Source of the DNA: Corylus avellana
Taxonomy: Eukaryota; Streptophyta; Magnoliopsida; Fagales; Betulaceae
DNA length: 64,000 nucleotides
Reading direction: 5' to 3'
Assembly: GCF_901000735.1 (NCBI RefSeq)
Contig: NC_081546.1
Span: forward strand, 28,043,900-28,107,899
Made by a program: the position numbers and the translations under genes. Shown piece by piece: positions 48,370 through 58,785 of this stretch. Position 1 is the first letter of the stretch. Every line of letters begins with the position of its first letter. The notes under the pieces are model-generated. The model was not told the DNA's origin and made no database searches. It saw nothing but the letters and a program-made list of their open reading frames with translations.

Positions 48370-49470
48370 TCGGTGGTAAATAGCGGCAAATACTAAGGTT
48401 GCCACTATTGAGGGATCACTAGCGGCAACTTTTTAAAGTTGCCGCTATTAGGCACCAAATAGTGGCAATTTTATGTCGCCGCTAATAGGCCAAGTATTTT
48501 TTTTATTTGTTTTTTGTCTGGACGAATAGCGGCAACTACCAAAGTTGCCGCTATTGATCTCCAATAGCGGCAACTTTTAAAGTTGCCGCTATTAGGCCCT
48601 TAATAGCGGCCAGTTAATGTTGCCGCTACTAGGCCAAGTATTTTTTTTATTTGTTTTTTGTCTGGACGATTAGCAGCAACTACCAAAGTTGCCGCTATTG
48701 ATCCTCCAATAGCGGCAACTTTTAGAGTTGCCGCTATTAGGCACTTAATAGCGGCAACATTATGTTGCCACTACTAGGCCAAGTATTTTTTTATTTGTTT
48801 TTTGTCTGGACGATTAGCGGCAACTACTAAAGTTGCCGCTATTGATCCTCCAATAGCTGCAACTTTTAAAGTTACCGCTATTAGGCCCTTAATAGCGGCA
48901 ACAATATGTTGCCGCTACTAGGCTAAGTATTTTTTTATTTGTTTTTTGTCTGGACGATTAGCGGCAACTACAAAGTTGCCGCTATTAAGTGCCTAATAGC
49001 GGCAACTTTTAAAGTGGCCGCTATTAGGACCTCCAATAGCGGCAACTTTATGTCGCCGCTAATAGGCCAAGTATTTTTTTATTTGTTTTTTGTCTGGACG
49101 ATTAGCGGCAACTACCAAAGTTGCCGCTATTGATCCTCCAATAGCGGCAACTTTTGAAGTTGCCGCTGTTGCGCTCATAATAGCGGCAATGGATTGTTGC
49201 CACTAATTGTGTTTAAATAGCGGCAACTCAAGTTGCCGCTATTGAGTGCCTAACAGCGGCAACTTGGTAATGTTGCCGCTAATGGGTAGTAAATAGCGGC
49301 AACACAGGTCGCCGCTATTAGTATTGCTGCTAAATATCAACTATTTTGGTATTTAGCGTCCGCTATTAGCGGCAACAATAAAGTTGCCGCTAATGGCCTC
49401 TCATTAGCGGCGACTTTTAAAAGTCGCCGCTAATGACCCCTCATTAGCGGCAACTTTGGGGTCGCCGCTA
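48370..49470. repeat. Right subterminal hairpin array with ~145-bp tandem units
   Basis: Same AGCGGCAAC/GTTGCCGCT hairpins as at the left end but longer. The sequence aagtattttttta...tttgtctggacga recurs near 48492, 48638, 48780, 48926 and 49069, defining about five tandem units of roughly 145 bp, each holding three hairpins. Confidence 0.9.
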
Positions 49471-49509
49471 ATAATTTGGTTGCTAATGACCAAATTTCTT
49501 GTAGTGAAA

Positions 49510-50625
49510 TATTTTCTTATATGGAGGCTTGGAGTGTGGTGTCTCAATACTCTCCAAAAATCTGGGTGTTTTCGATGATGAGTAGAAGAAAAACTTGTTG
49601 TTTCCGAGTTTATTATTTTTGGCATTTCACACTGATGTGTCATCCTCTCATTGGAGAGCATAAAAAACTTGGCTGTACCAATTAAGTCATTATAGGAATT
49701 ATTCTCAAATTAGGAAGGCTTGGTGGTTTCTTCAACAGGCATAATTAGTTTGTGAAAGAAAGTAAACAAAATTAAGATGCCCCCATCAAAACAAAATTAG
49801 GCTTGGTTCCTATCATAAAAGAGTTTTTTTTTTTTTTTTTTGAAAAAGCATACATATAATTTAAATTGCAAGCTTATACTTAAATCTATGAAATTACAAG
49901 ATATATGCATGTTTGAATTTATTATATATGCAACCTTTGCCCTTCGGTCTATAATATTTTATTTGTATGTTGCCATTCTTATGACATGTACGTGTTAGAT
50001 AAACGTCATGGATTATGGATTTTTTTTTTTTTGGTGTTTACAAATCAATGTAAATTTGGGATCAAATCTTTTATATTTTCAGAATATTTTTATGTGGAGT
50101 TCTAAAAATTATAGTCATTATTCTTAAATTTAGTATAGTTCAATTTTTGCCACCTCATTAACTAATTAAGTGAGATAAAACACATTAAGAAAAAAAATAT
50201 AGAATCTTGGAATTGTGGTAAATATTAATTATGATATAAAAATCTAAACTATTTAATATAAAATAATCATGGCGATTTGAATGCATCATGGAGTTACCCT
50301 GAAGGAATTTAGAAGATCCTAATCTATATCAACTTGGATCACAATCATATATAGCGTGTTAACTGTCCAAGAAATTGTATATCGATCGATGCGTATGACT
50401 TAATTGGTAAAAAAAAAAAAAAAATGGTAAGTATTGGCGTCACGTCAATTTGTAAAACTTGGTAAATATAATGTGAATTGCCACACAGCAATTAGTTATA
50501 ATATTTTAATGATTGATGTGATAAATATCAAGTGAAGTGTTACGTTAATTTATAGTAAAAGCTGTAATATATACATACTTCTAGTAGCACTCAAAATTAA
50601 TAATGAATTTGGCTTATCTTGAGTG

Positions 50626-50657
<32 letters not shown>

Positions 50658-51190
50658 TGAAGATTGATTCTAGTGAAAAAAAAATAATAATAATCGGAAT
50701 TCTCCACCAATCTTATAACTTTCCACTTTAATTTTTGCATAGAAAATATCTGATGAAGTAAGCAGGCCAAATTCTATAATAATATTATGTACTCCGAACC
50801 AACACCATACCCATATAAAGAACCAAAACCAGACATCAACTGTCAGCATTAACTAAAGTTTTATTCTCAATATATTCGTTTCTTTGAGTATGGATCTAAT
50901 GCGAATCAACTAATAATAAAATATAGGAAATGATAAATTGGCTACTTTAAGTGAGCTGTGATCTCCAATGGCTACTTTGAGAGAGTCTTGACCTCCAAAA
51001 CACAGTAAACTGTATTCTAAAACAATAATTAACTCATACCTGTTTATTGATAGTTTCTCCTTTATATAGCAAAATAGTTATATATAGCAATAGAAGACCT
51101 AAATTTGACTAGGACTAAGATTCTATTTTATTTCTTTTTAATATAAGAGATATAATTGTATTTTCACACAATTTGATAGGAGTATAATTG
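49510..51190. other. Intergenic AT-rich stretch
   Basis: No gene is seen. There is a long A run at 50629-50654. An orphan ENODL promoter/leader sits at about 50740-50895. Confidence 0.5.
50740..50895 (+). promoter_or_regulatory. Orphan ENODL promoter and leader 1
   Basis: aagtaagcaggccaaattctataataatatt, ctccgaaccaacaccatac, catataaagaaccaaaaccag, catcaactgtcagcattaact, ctcaatatattcgt match the region upstream of the ENODL genes at 52393 and 62932. No ATG-plus-signal-peptide exon follows. Confidence 0.75.
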
Positions 51191-51192
51191 TG

Positions 51193-51640
51193 TCAAAGAG
51201 CATATTGGTCTAAGGTTACAACATCACAGATATCCTTAGGAATTTCGTCAACCCATATACTATCCATGATTTGTTTAACAACAGCCTTAGCAAGACCATG
51301 AGCCGCAAAGTTTTCTTCTCTCCTAATATGGTGAATTTCCCGTAAGATGTTTTGAACTCCTTTGGCATTTGCCACAATTTTCCCATATCTGCTTCAATTT
51401 GAACCCAAGTGATTGGAAAGCATTAACCACTTCTAAGATTATACTTTGTAAACTCAAGTCTTGACTAAACTCTGCAACACAAAGCACTACTTGGGCTTCT
51501 GCCACCACGAGTTCCTGCACTACACAAATAGTCTAACTCTTAGCTGCATTCATCATACCCGTATAGTATCTTGCAATGATGCAAACCCCCATGCGTCTGT
51601 TTTTAGAATCGATGGCCACGTCCCAATTTACTTTGTACAA
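51193..51640 (-). pseudogene. RNase H-like (RVT_3) retroelement relic
   Basis: The minus strand reads, in more than one frame, VNWDVAIDSKNRRMGVCIIA, then ELVVAEAQVVLCVAEFSQDL and IILEVVNAFQSLGF, then ILREIHHIRREENFAAHGLA. It is the C-terminal RNase H module of a LINE, with frameshifts and a stop between the first and second parts. It lies between the orphan promoter and the ENODL gene at 52393. Confidence 0.65.
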
Positions 51641-52392
51641 CCATGCTGTAGGTGCTTATGAGTGGTGTTGTGCTGGATATAATTTGTCCACGCTTGCTCA
51701 CATAAGGAGTTTGTGTCAAAAAAAAAAAAAACATGGGATCTTTAAAAATAATTATAAAAATGTGAACCAGAATGAATATTTAATTACTAATAGCAAATAT
51801 TTGTTATTTGCTGATACTATAACAAGAGAGTTGGAATTTTAAATAAAAAAGAAATAAAAAAAATCATACAATCATAGTTCTGCCCTTTCAAAATGTAGAT
51901 AGGAATTGGTTGTTAAGTGAATCGTGATGCAAAGCTACGAAGAAGAAGACTTTTTTTTTTTCTTTCTTTCTTTTAATTTGATATTGTTATGGTGTTGGAT
52001 GGGCAATTGTGATTGGCAGATGCGAAGGGTCCAGTAATATTATTACTCATATTGCAGCTAACGAGCTATGGAGTATCACTTTTGCCTTGTGATTTTATTG
52101 GATAACCAAAGGTATCATTTTGTAATTTTTGCTAGCTATTATAATTTATAATCGTAAGTACTTAATGCTATATTTACTCTTTTGTCATTGCAAAAAGATT
52201 AGCGAAAATATAGGATTATCATATTATATATTCTATGATTAATTAACTATTAGTAGCATGCAAGGGTTGCTTTTGAAAATTGAGGAGCCTTTATAGCTAA
52301 TGCCTTTATATAAAGTACCAAAATCAGGCATCAACTCTCAGCAATAACTGGAGTTTTCTTCTCAATATATATTCATCTCTGTGATTGAATCA

Positions 52393-53412
52393 ATGGCTTC
52401 CGTGAGAACCGCCATCCCATTTTGGATTCTCAGCTTGCTTCTTCTGCTGTTTATTTCCATGGCAGCCAGAGAGTTCACGGTTGGAGGCAACAAATGTTCA
52501 TGGGCAGTTCCAATATCGCCTGCAGGGTCCCTCCAAAAGTGGCCTCACAGCCGCCGATTCTTTGTCGGCGATTTTCTCAGTAATCATATATATCCCTACT
52601 ACGTACCTTTTCTCATATGACTCTTATTTTTCATATACATTTTACAACTCTGTTTTTCAAATAAATTTATCATGGGTTTCTTATAATTCATCCTTAAAAA
52701 CCAGATGGTAAGGAAAAAGTGTACAAAAATTTATATACACATGCATGATTACATCTCGACTCAAACCCATATTACAATTTTTATCTTGCATTTCTTTGTA
52801 GCTATATTATATGCGTAATCTATATAACATGTTAGAATATCCTGACCTACGATTTTAGTATTTATAATATTATTTATCCTAAAAACTTTGTAAATTTAAT
52901 AATTTAATTAACATTTTTAATATTCCCTTCAACAATCGAAGGACACCACATAAAATATTAAAGAATTATGACTCTACTCTCTAATATCATTTTGAAAAGT
53001 GAAAACATTACTTGTTCGAAAACAATAAGCTAAGAAATTGTAAATTTAAGCATCGAAGTAATTTCTAACATTATTTTTTATCACATCCAATACTAATAAT
53101 TAATATATATTATTGTTTCTTTTTTTCTTGTGTACTTAATTATTAGTCTTTGAGTATGATCCCAAGGTTCACTCGGTTCTGCGAGTGACAAAGGAAGACT
53201 ATGAGAGTTGCAATGGAAGAAATCCAATTCAAAAATACGACGATGGCAGGCCTAAGATTGAGTTGAACCAAAAAGGAATATTCTATTTCATCGGTGGTGC
53301 CGAGGGGTTCTGTGAGAATGGCCAGAAGCTAGCTGTGGTCGCCAGCTCTCAGAGCTTCAGGCGGTTAGGAGCTTGGAGTTGGTTTGGAAAAATCATAACC
53401 GAAATCCCATAA
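52393..53412 (+). CDS. Early nodulin-like protein, short form without anchor tail
   Basis: Exons 52393-52579 and 53147-53412 (phase-1 GT-AG intron) encode 150 aa. The signal peptide MASVRTAIPFWILSLLLLLF leads to AREFTVGGNKCSWAVP. Exon 2 has FEYDPKVHSVLRV, YESCNGRNPIQKYDDG, FYFIGGAEGFCENGQKL and ends SWFGKIITEIP. It keeps the first copper-site His (VHSV) but has Gly for the ligand Cys and Phe for the second His, so no type I copper site. The Pro-rich and GPI regions are lost. Just after the stop, out of frame, the DNA still reads a Pro-rich VAPALPQRPP remnant. The product should be a secreted soluble protein. Confidence 0.88.
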
Positions 53413-53489
53413 GCATTGTGGCTCCGGCACTGCCCCAACGTCCTCCCCAGTAGATGCTCCGACAACCAATTGTGCACCTCACATGGATT

Positions 53490-53656
53490 GGAGTAATGCT
53501 ATAAGTCTTTTCAAAGTCTTTCTAAAGTAGATTTTTAAAACCATCAATAGATCAAAATTTAAAAATAATCGCCTCAAATTCAAAGGTGATTTTAAAAGTT
53601 ACATCACATTTTGAAAGACCCTAAAAAGATTCTAGGAGGACTTATAACATTACTCC
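53490..53656. mobile_element. MITE with GGAGTAATG inverted ends
   Basis: The left end GGAGTAATGCTATAAGTC and the right end GACTTATAACATTACTCC are inverted copies. The interior is also partly palindromic (aaaaataatcgcctcaaattcaaaggtgatttt). It is probably related to the elements at 2780 and 24588, which begin agtaatgtta. Confidence 0.7.
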
Positions 53657-53804
53657 ATGACAGACGGTTCTATTAAATATATGGTTAAGATCCAAAGACA
53701 AATGTGAGCTTTGGAAAATAAAGGCTAATTACATGTTATATGGATTAGCTTCTTATATCATGTAAAATATATATGGATTATATATTTTCAGTTTGCTTTA
53801 TTTT

Positions 53805-53904
53805 NNNNNNNNNNNNNNNNNNNNNNNNNNNNNNNNNNNNNNNNNNNNNNNNNNNNNNNNNNNNNNNNNNNNNNNNNNNNNNNNNNNNNNNNNNNNNNNN
53901 NNNN
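53805..53904. other. Assembly gap of 100 N
   Basis: Exactly 100 N within the ENODL tandem array; the true gap size is unknown. Confidence 0.99.
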
Positions 53905-55035
53905 ACCCTATAATGTTTCAAAACATTTTTATAATCATATTTTAAAAGTTAAAAAATTTGTAATGTCGGGTTATCAAGTTTTAATTACACTCACTCTTAG
54001 TTAGGATTTAGGTTAAATCAAACTATAAATAGGCAATTTTAATACGAGGCAACATTTGATTGGAGGGTGTTGAATTTTTTTTTCTTTTTTTTTTTTTTTT
54101 TAGTGTGGATGTATCTCCAGTCACCTGTTAACACATGTTAAAAGTTATAAAATAAATTATAACTCTTGAACACACCTACCATGTACTTTTAATTTGCCAG
54201 CTCCATATCATTTTCTATTAACTTAATTGTACGAAAAATGCAATATATGAATCAAATGACACATGTCATTTTTATAGAATATGTTGGAGGAAATTCCTCC
54301 AATCCAATTTAAAAGAAAACTCTGTCCCCATAGTACTTTACAACCAAAAACCAATCGCCTGGACATGGATCTCCATGGCCAAGGGAGGTTTTTTTAATTC
54401 TTTTTAATCTAAGGGTTATAATTGTATTTTCACACAATTTGATGGGGGTATAATAGACAATCTCATTCCCGTGTGGCTAATATGGTGTATTTTCTATCCA
54501 AGTTCACATAAAATGTTAACGTATGGGGCAAATTGAAAGTGCAATGTAAATTAAAGAAGTTGAGTGTCACTTTTTAAAATTTAGTAGGATGATTACAAAT
54601 TAGGCGTCAGTTCAAGGAGGTAAGTATACCTTTTAATTTAATGTTTTTTTTTAATGACTTTTAATTTATTGTTGATTTGGCGTTGGATGATGAAATGTGA
54701 TTTGCATGGAATAATATCTTTTCATTTTAGTATAAAATGAGGAGTAATATTGTCATAATATTAAAATTGAAGGATAAAATTTATAATATTACTCCTCATT
54801 TTAGACTAAATAAATTCTCTGTATTTCTGTTCTCATCGCATATGCATGGGAGTGGTCCAGTAATATTTATTACCTCTTATTAATTGCAGCCAACGAGCTA
54901 TATATATAGCTTTTGCCTTGCGATTTTATTGGATAACCAAAGGGGTCTTTTTGTGATTTTTGCAAGCAACTTATCATCATAAGTGAATTTTATATATATA
55001 TATATATATATATTACTTTCTTCTTCTTTTTTACA

Positions 55036-55129
55036 TGACTACACAAGGAAAAAGAGAGGGTGAATTCGAACTAATGACCACCGCTTTATGAGATGTGGTC
55101 TATAGCCAATTGAGCTATCCGTTGAGGAC
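55036..55129 (-). mobile_element. tRNA-derived SINE
   Basis: On the minus strand: gtcctcaacggatagctcaattggct, gttcgaattc, tgtgtagtcatgt, then an A tail. It inserted next to a (TA)n tract, so the target duplication cannot be fixed. Confidence 0.7.
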
Positions 55130-55230
55130 ACATATATAGTACTTAATCTTTTGTCATTGCAAAAAAGATTAGAGAATAAAAAATATAAAAAATGTATAAA
55201 AATTCAATAAATGTTATGTGGATAGTAGTA

Positions 55231-55588
55231 GAGCTGACAATTTTTTATACGATCCGAAAATTCGACATGAACTCAACATGAAATTAAAATGTTAGGATTG
55301 TTGAGTTTAACTCATTTAATTAAATAGGTCAGGTTATAGTTGACCTAAATAGTCTTAAACTCATATTTCGATACGACCTAAACCCGAAATGCGACATAAT
55401 GGTAGGCAATTTTTGATATGACCTGCGAAACAGGCACAAGCCCAATACAAAATTATATGGTGATGGTTGAGGGATTTGACCCACTTAATTAAATGGGTCG
55501 GGTTAATTATAATTGACTGATACAGTCTTATATACATGCCTCGAAATGACCCCAAACTAACACGCAAACATGAATTGCCATCCCTACA
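55231..55588. mobile_element. hAT-like small element with inverted ends
   Basis: The left end TAGAGCTGACAATTTTTTAT and the reverse complement of the right end TAGGGATGGCAATTCATG share TAG.G.TG.CAATT, typical of hAT-type MITEs. The interior has paired ggtcgggtta/taacctgacc-like arms. I could not find a clear 8-bp target duplication. Confidence 0.5.
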
Positions 55589-55979
55589 TAGCAGTTTACA
55601 TTTTAATAGCCAACGTGATAAGTGTCACATAAACTGTTAAATTTCTTTATAGTGAAAATTATAATACTCCTACTAGCACTCAAAATAATGAATTTGGCAT
55701 ACCTCGAGTGAAAAAACCAGCACTAAAGATCTTTCTATACAAAATCTAACGGTGAAGATTGCTTCTAGAAAAAAAATAAATACAAGAAAATAAAATAAAA
55801 TAAAAACTAAAATTCTCCCCCAATCTTACAACCTTCAACTTTAATATTTGCTGTGCAAATATCCAATGATAAGTACGCCAAATTCTAAAATAATATTAAT
55901 TATGATGGCTATTTCATTCTAGGATTAATTAATTAATTAGTACCCCGGCCCTCCGAATCCAGAAGCATGCATGGATTGC

Positions 55980-56240
55980 TTTTGAAAATTGAGTAACCTT
56001 TTGCACTCCAAACCCACACCATAGCCATCTGGGTCCCAACTTATGGCTTTACATTTAATTAAAGAACCAAAACCATTCCTCAACTCTCAGCATTAACTGG
56101 AATTTTTTTTCTCAATATATTCATCTGTCTGCGTCTCACTTACTGTGATTTTCTCTTTTTTTTTTTTTTTTTTAATTGAATGAGGAGAAAGGATTAACGG
56201 GGAGGGAAGGGTCTCACTTTCTGTGATTGAATCAATAATC
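55980..56240 (+). promoter_or_regulatory. Orphan ENODL promoter and leader 2
   Basis: gttgcttttgaaaattgagtaacc, ccaaacccacaccatagcca, taaagaaccaaaacc, caactctcagcattaactgga, ctcaatatattcatctg and finally gtgattgaatcaata match the leaders of the ENODL genes. The position of the ATG of gattgaatcaATGGC reads ATA, and no signal-peptide exon follows. A T-rich insertion (about 56158-56215) splits the leader. Confidence 0.75.
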
Positions 56241-56590
56241 CCTCCGATTGAGTATGATGGACAATTTCAATCACGTGTGAGCCACGTGGTGTATTTTCTA
56301 TCCACGTTAATTATACATTCATGATAGTATAGAGTAAATACATAGTTGTCTAAAAAAAAAAAAAAAAAAAGACGATCCCCTTTTCTTAATTTTAATTTAA
56401 TGTCGAGATGGTGTTGGATGACCAAATGTGATTGGCAGATGCGAACGTACGGTCCAGTAATATTATTACCCTTATTGCAGCTAACGGGCCATGGAGTGTC
56501 ACTCTTGCCTTGCAAATTTTATTGGATAATATATATGCGTAAAACTGTCCAATTCTGTAATATGATGTATATTAATTAATTAGAACAAAG

Positions 56591-56712
56591 AGTCCCAAGA
56601 ATAACTTAATCGGCTGAAGACTACGCTTCATGAAGTGGATATTATTAGTTCGAATCTTCCTCTCTCTTATCCCCTTCTTGTGTAGACACGTAAATAAAAA
56701 ATAATAATAATA
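56591..56712 (+). mobile_element. tRNA-derived SINE
   Basis: agtcccaagaataacttaatcggctg, cttcatgaagtgg, tagttcgaatc, gtgtagacacgtaaa and an A/AAT-rich tail. The A-box half is somewhat decayed. Confidence 0.7.
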
Positions 56713-56748
56713 ATAAAAACTATACATATATATTATAACAAATTAAAT

Positions 56749-56857
56749 TTTTTTTTTTTTTGGGATGTCCACACAAGAGGAGGGAGGGGGTATTCGAACT
56801 AGTGACCTGCACTTCATTAGGCGTGGTCCCCAGCCGATTGAGTTACCTATTGGGGAC
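56749..56857 (-). mobile_element. tRNA-derived SINE with perfect 14-bp target duplication
   Basis: On the minus strand: gtccccaataggtaactcaatcggct, gttcgaatacc, tgtggacatccc, A tail. It is flanked by ataacaaattaaat at 56735-56748 and 56858-56871. Confidence 0.88.
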
Positions 56858-57043
56858 ATAACAAATTAAATTAAGTGGTAAAACATAACAGGAAAATGGT
56901 AAGAGTCCATTGATGTCATGACAGTTTGTAAAACGCGATAAATGTGTCACATGACAGTTTATATTTTAGTGGTAATTAAGTGTTACGTAGACTGTAATAT
57001 TAGTTTGTAAGAACTTTATAGTCGTGGGATAAAAATGTAGTTT

Positions 57044-57151
57044 TTTTTTTTTTTTTTGGACATGTCCGCACAAGGGTGGTAGAAGAATTCGAACTAGTGA
57101 CCTCCGCTTCATTAGGCGTGATCCCAGCCGATTGAGTTACATCTTCAGGAC
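57044..57151 (-). mobile_element. tRNA-derived SINE with target duplication
   Basis: On the minus strand: gtcctgaagatgtaactcaatcggct, gttcgaattc, gcggacatgtcc, A tail. The flanks taaaaatgtagttt / taaaaatatagttt form a 14-bp target duplication with one mismatch. Confidence 0.86.
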
Positions 57152-57524
57152 TAAAAATATAGTTTATAGCATTACTTTATAGTAAAAGCTGTAATACTCA
57201 AGCTAATGAGTTTGGCTTACTTCCAAGAAAAAAAAAACTGAAATTCTCCGTCAATCTTACGATCTTCGCCGTTAACTTTTGCAACAAAACAAAACAAAAT
57301 GCAATCATTTATAAGTAAGCCAAATTCCAAAATAATATTATGATGACCATTTCATTCATTCAAGGATTAGTTACTTCATTAGTACCCCTACGAATCCAGT
57401 AGCATGTATGCATGGTTGCTTTTGAAAATTTATATAAAGAACCAAAACCAGGCATCAACTCTCACCATTATCTTGAGTTTTCTTCTCAATATATTCATCT
57501 CTCTCTAGCTCTGTGATTGAATCA

Positions 57525-58748
57525 ATGGCCTCCTCCTTGAAAACTACAATCCCATTTTGGATTCTCAATTTCCTTCTCCTGTTTACTTCCATGGAAGCCA
57601 GAGAGTTTGTGGTTGCAGGCTCAACTCCAAAATTGACTGGAGGGTCATCAATGACCCTCCAAGAGGTGGCTCAGAGTCTCCAATTAACTGTCGGCGATCA
57701 GATCAGTAATCATCCATCTCATGATTTCCCTCTAGCTTTTCTCATATATATGAGGATTTTTTTTTTTTTTTTCATTATTCATTTTACAACTCTCTTTTTC
57801 CAAAATTTTATAAATTTTTTAGCATTTTTCATGGGTTTCTTTGTATAGTTTCATTCTTTTTCCGCCTTGATTTTTTCCTTTTTTCTTGCACTTTCTCCCT
57901 GTTTGTCCATCACGTCGTTTGGTTAATTAAGTGCATGGCATCAAAAGTGCAGTTTGAAAAAATAGCATAATTTTCAAAACCATAATTAAATATTTTGTAA
58001 AATTACAATTCGATCATTAGAATCATACATTTTTTTAAATGTATCTCCTTGCACGCAATTTGAAAATGTTTTTTTTTTTTTTTCACATTTTCAATTCGTC
58101 ATTTTTAAAAAAATACCTACGATTTTACTTGAAAATATGATTTTGACTTGTACTTCAATTTTTATCATGCATTTTTTTATAGATACATTATATGAACAAT
58201 ATGTGATACTCCTTCCAAAAAGCAAATTACACGACATGGAATATTTAATGAATAGATGAAATGAGCTGTAGAGTTAGGATTTAAAATTATGATATTTGCT
58301 CTAATATCATATTAAAAACTGAAGAAATTCATAAGTAAATAATAAAAATAAGATAAAAGCTGAAATAATAAAATAATACAAAAGATTTATTTGGTTCGGT
58401 GAATGACCTACATGAGGGGTGAAAATTAGGGCGGATAATAACCGCATGCATCCGCTATCCTCACTTATCCGCAATCCGCTATCCACATATGCGAATGCAG
58501 AGAGTAAAAACTAATATCCACAAATGCGGATATAAATAGCGGTTTTAGGGGATTCGGATGCGGATACCATGTCCGCATCCACATTCCTTAAATATTTAAT
58601 TTGTTTATATATATATATACACACACACGCATATATTATATTTAATTTTTTTTTTTTAATTTATGTTTCTTATATTGGCTAGATTTGTAATGTTGTTAGA
58701 TTTCAATTTTAGGAAACTCTTCTGATTTAATTGCCTTATATGTTCTTC

Positions 58749-58785
<37 letters not shown>

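Larger units (their letters stand above)
41355..49506. mobile_element. Non-autonomous CACTA transposon carrying four gene fragments (Pack-CACTA)
   Basis: The left end is CACTACAAAAATTATGATCATTAGCGGCGAC. The right end, reverse-complemented, is CACTACAAGAAATTTGGTCATTAGC. Flanking AAA at 41352-41354 and AAA at 49507-49509 fit the 3-bp target duplication of CACTA/En-Spm elements. Both ends carry dense subterminal AGCGGC(A/G)AC hairpins (41375-42015 and 48370-49470). The 8,152-bp element shows no transposase frame. Its interior holds fragments of SRP19, a 3-hydroxyisobutyryl-CoA hydrolase-like gene, a PDAP1 homologue and a CDPK-related kinase, all on the minus strand with introns retained. It should therefore depend on a transposase made elsewhere. 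Confidence 0.93.
53413..55030. other. Intergenic stretch with MITE and assembly gap
   Basis: Contains an inverted-repeat MITE (53490-53656), the 100-N gap (53805-53904), and at about 54860-54960 a block shared with the upstream regions of the ENODL genes (gtccagtaatatttattacc, cttttgccttgcgattttattgga). No gene is recognised. Confidence 0.5.
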
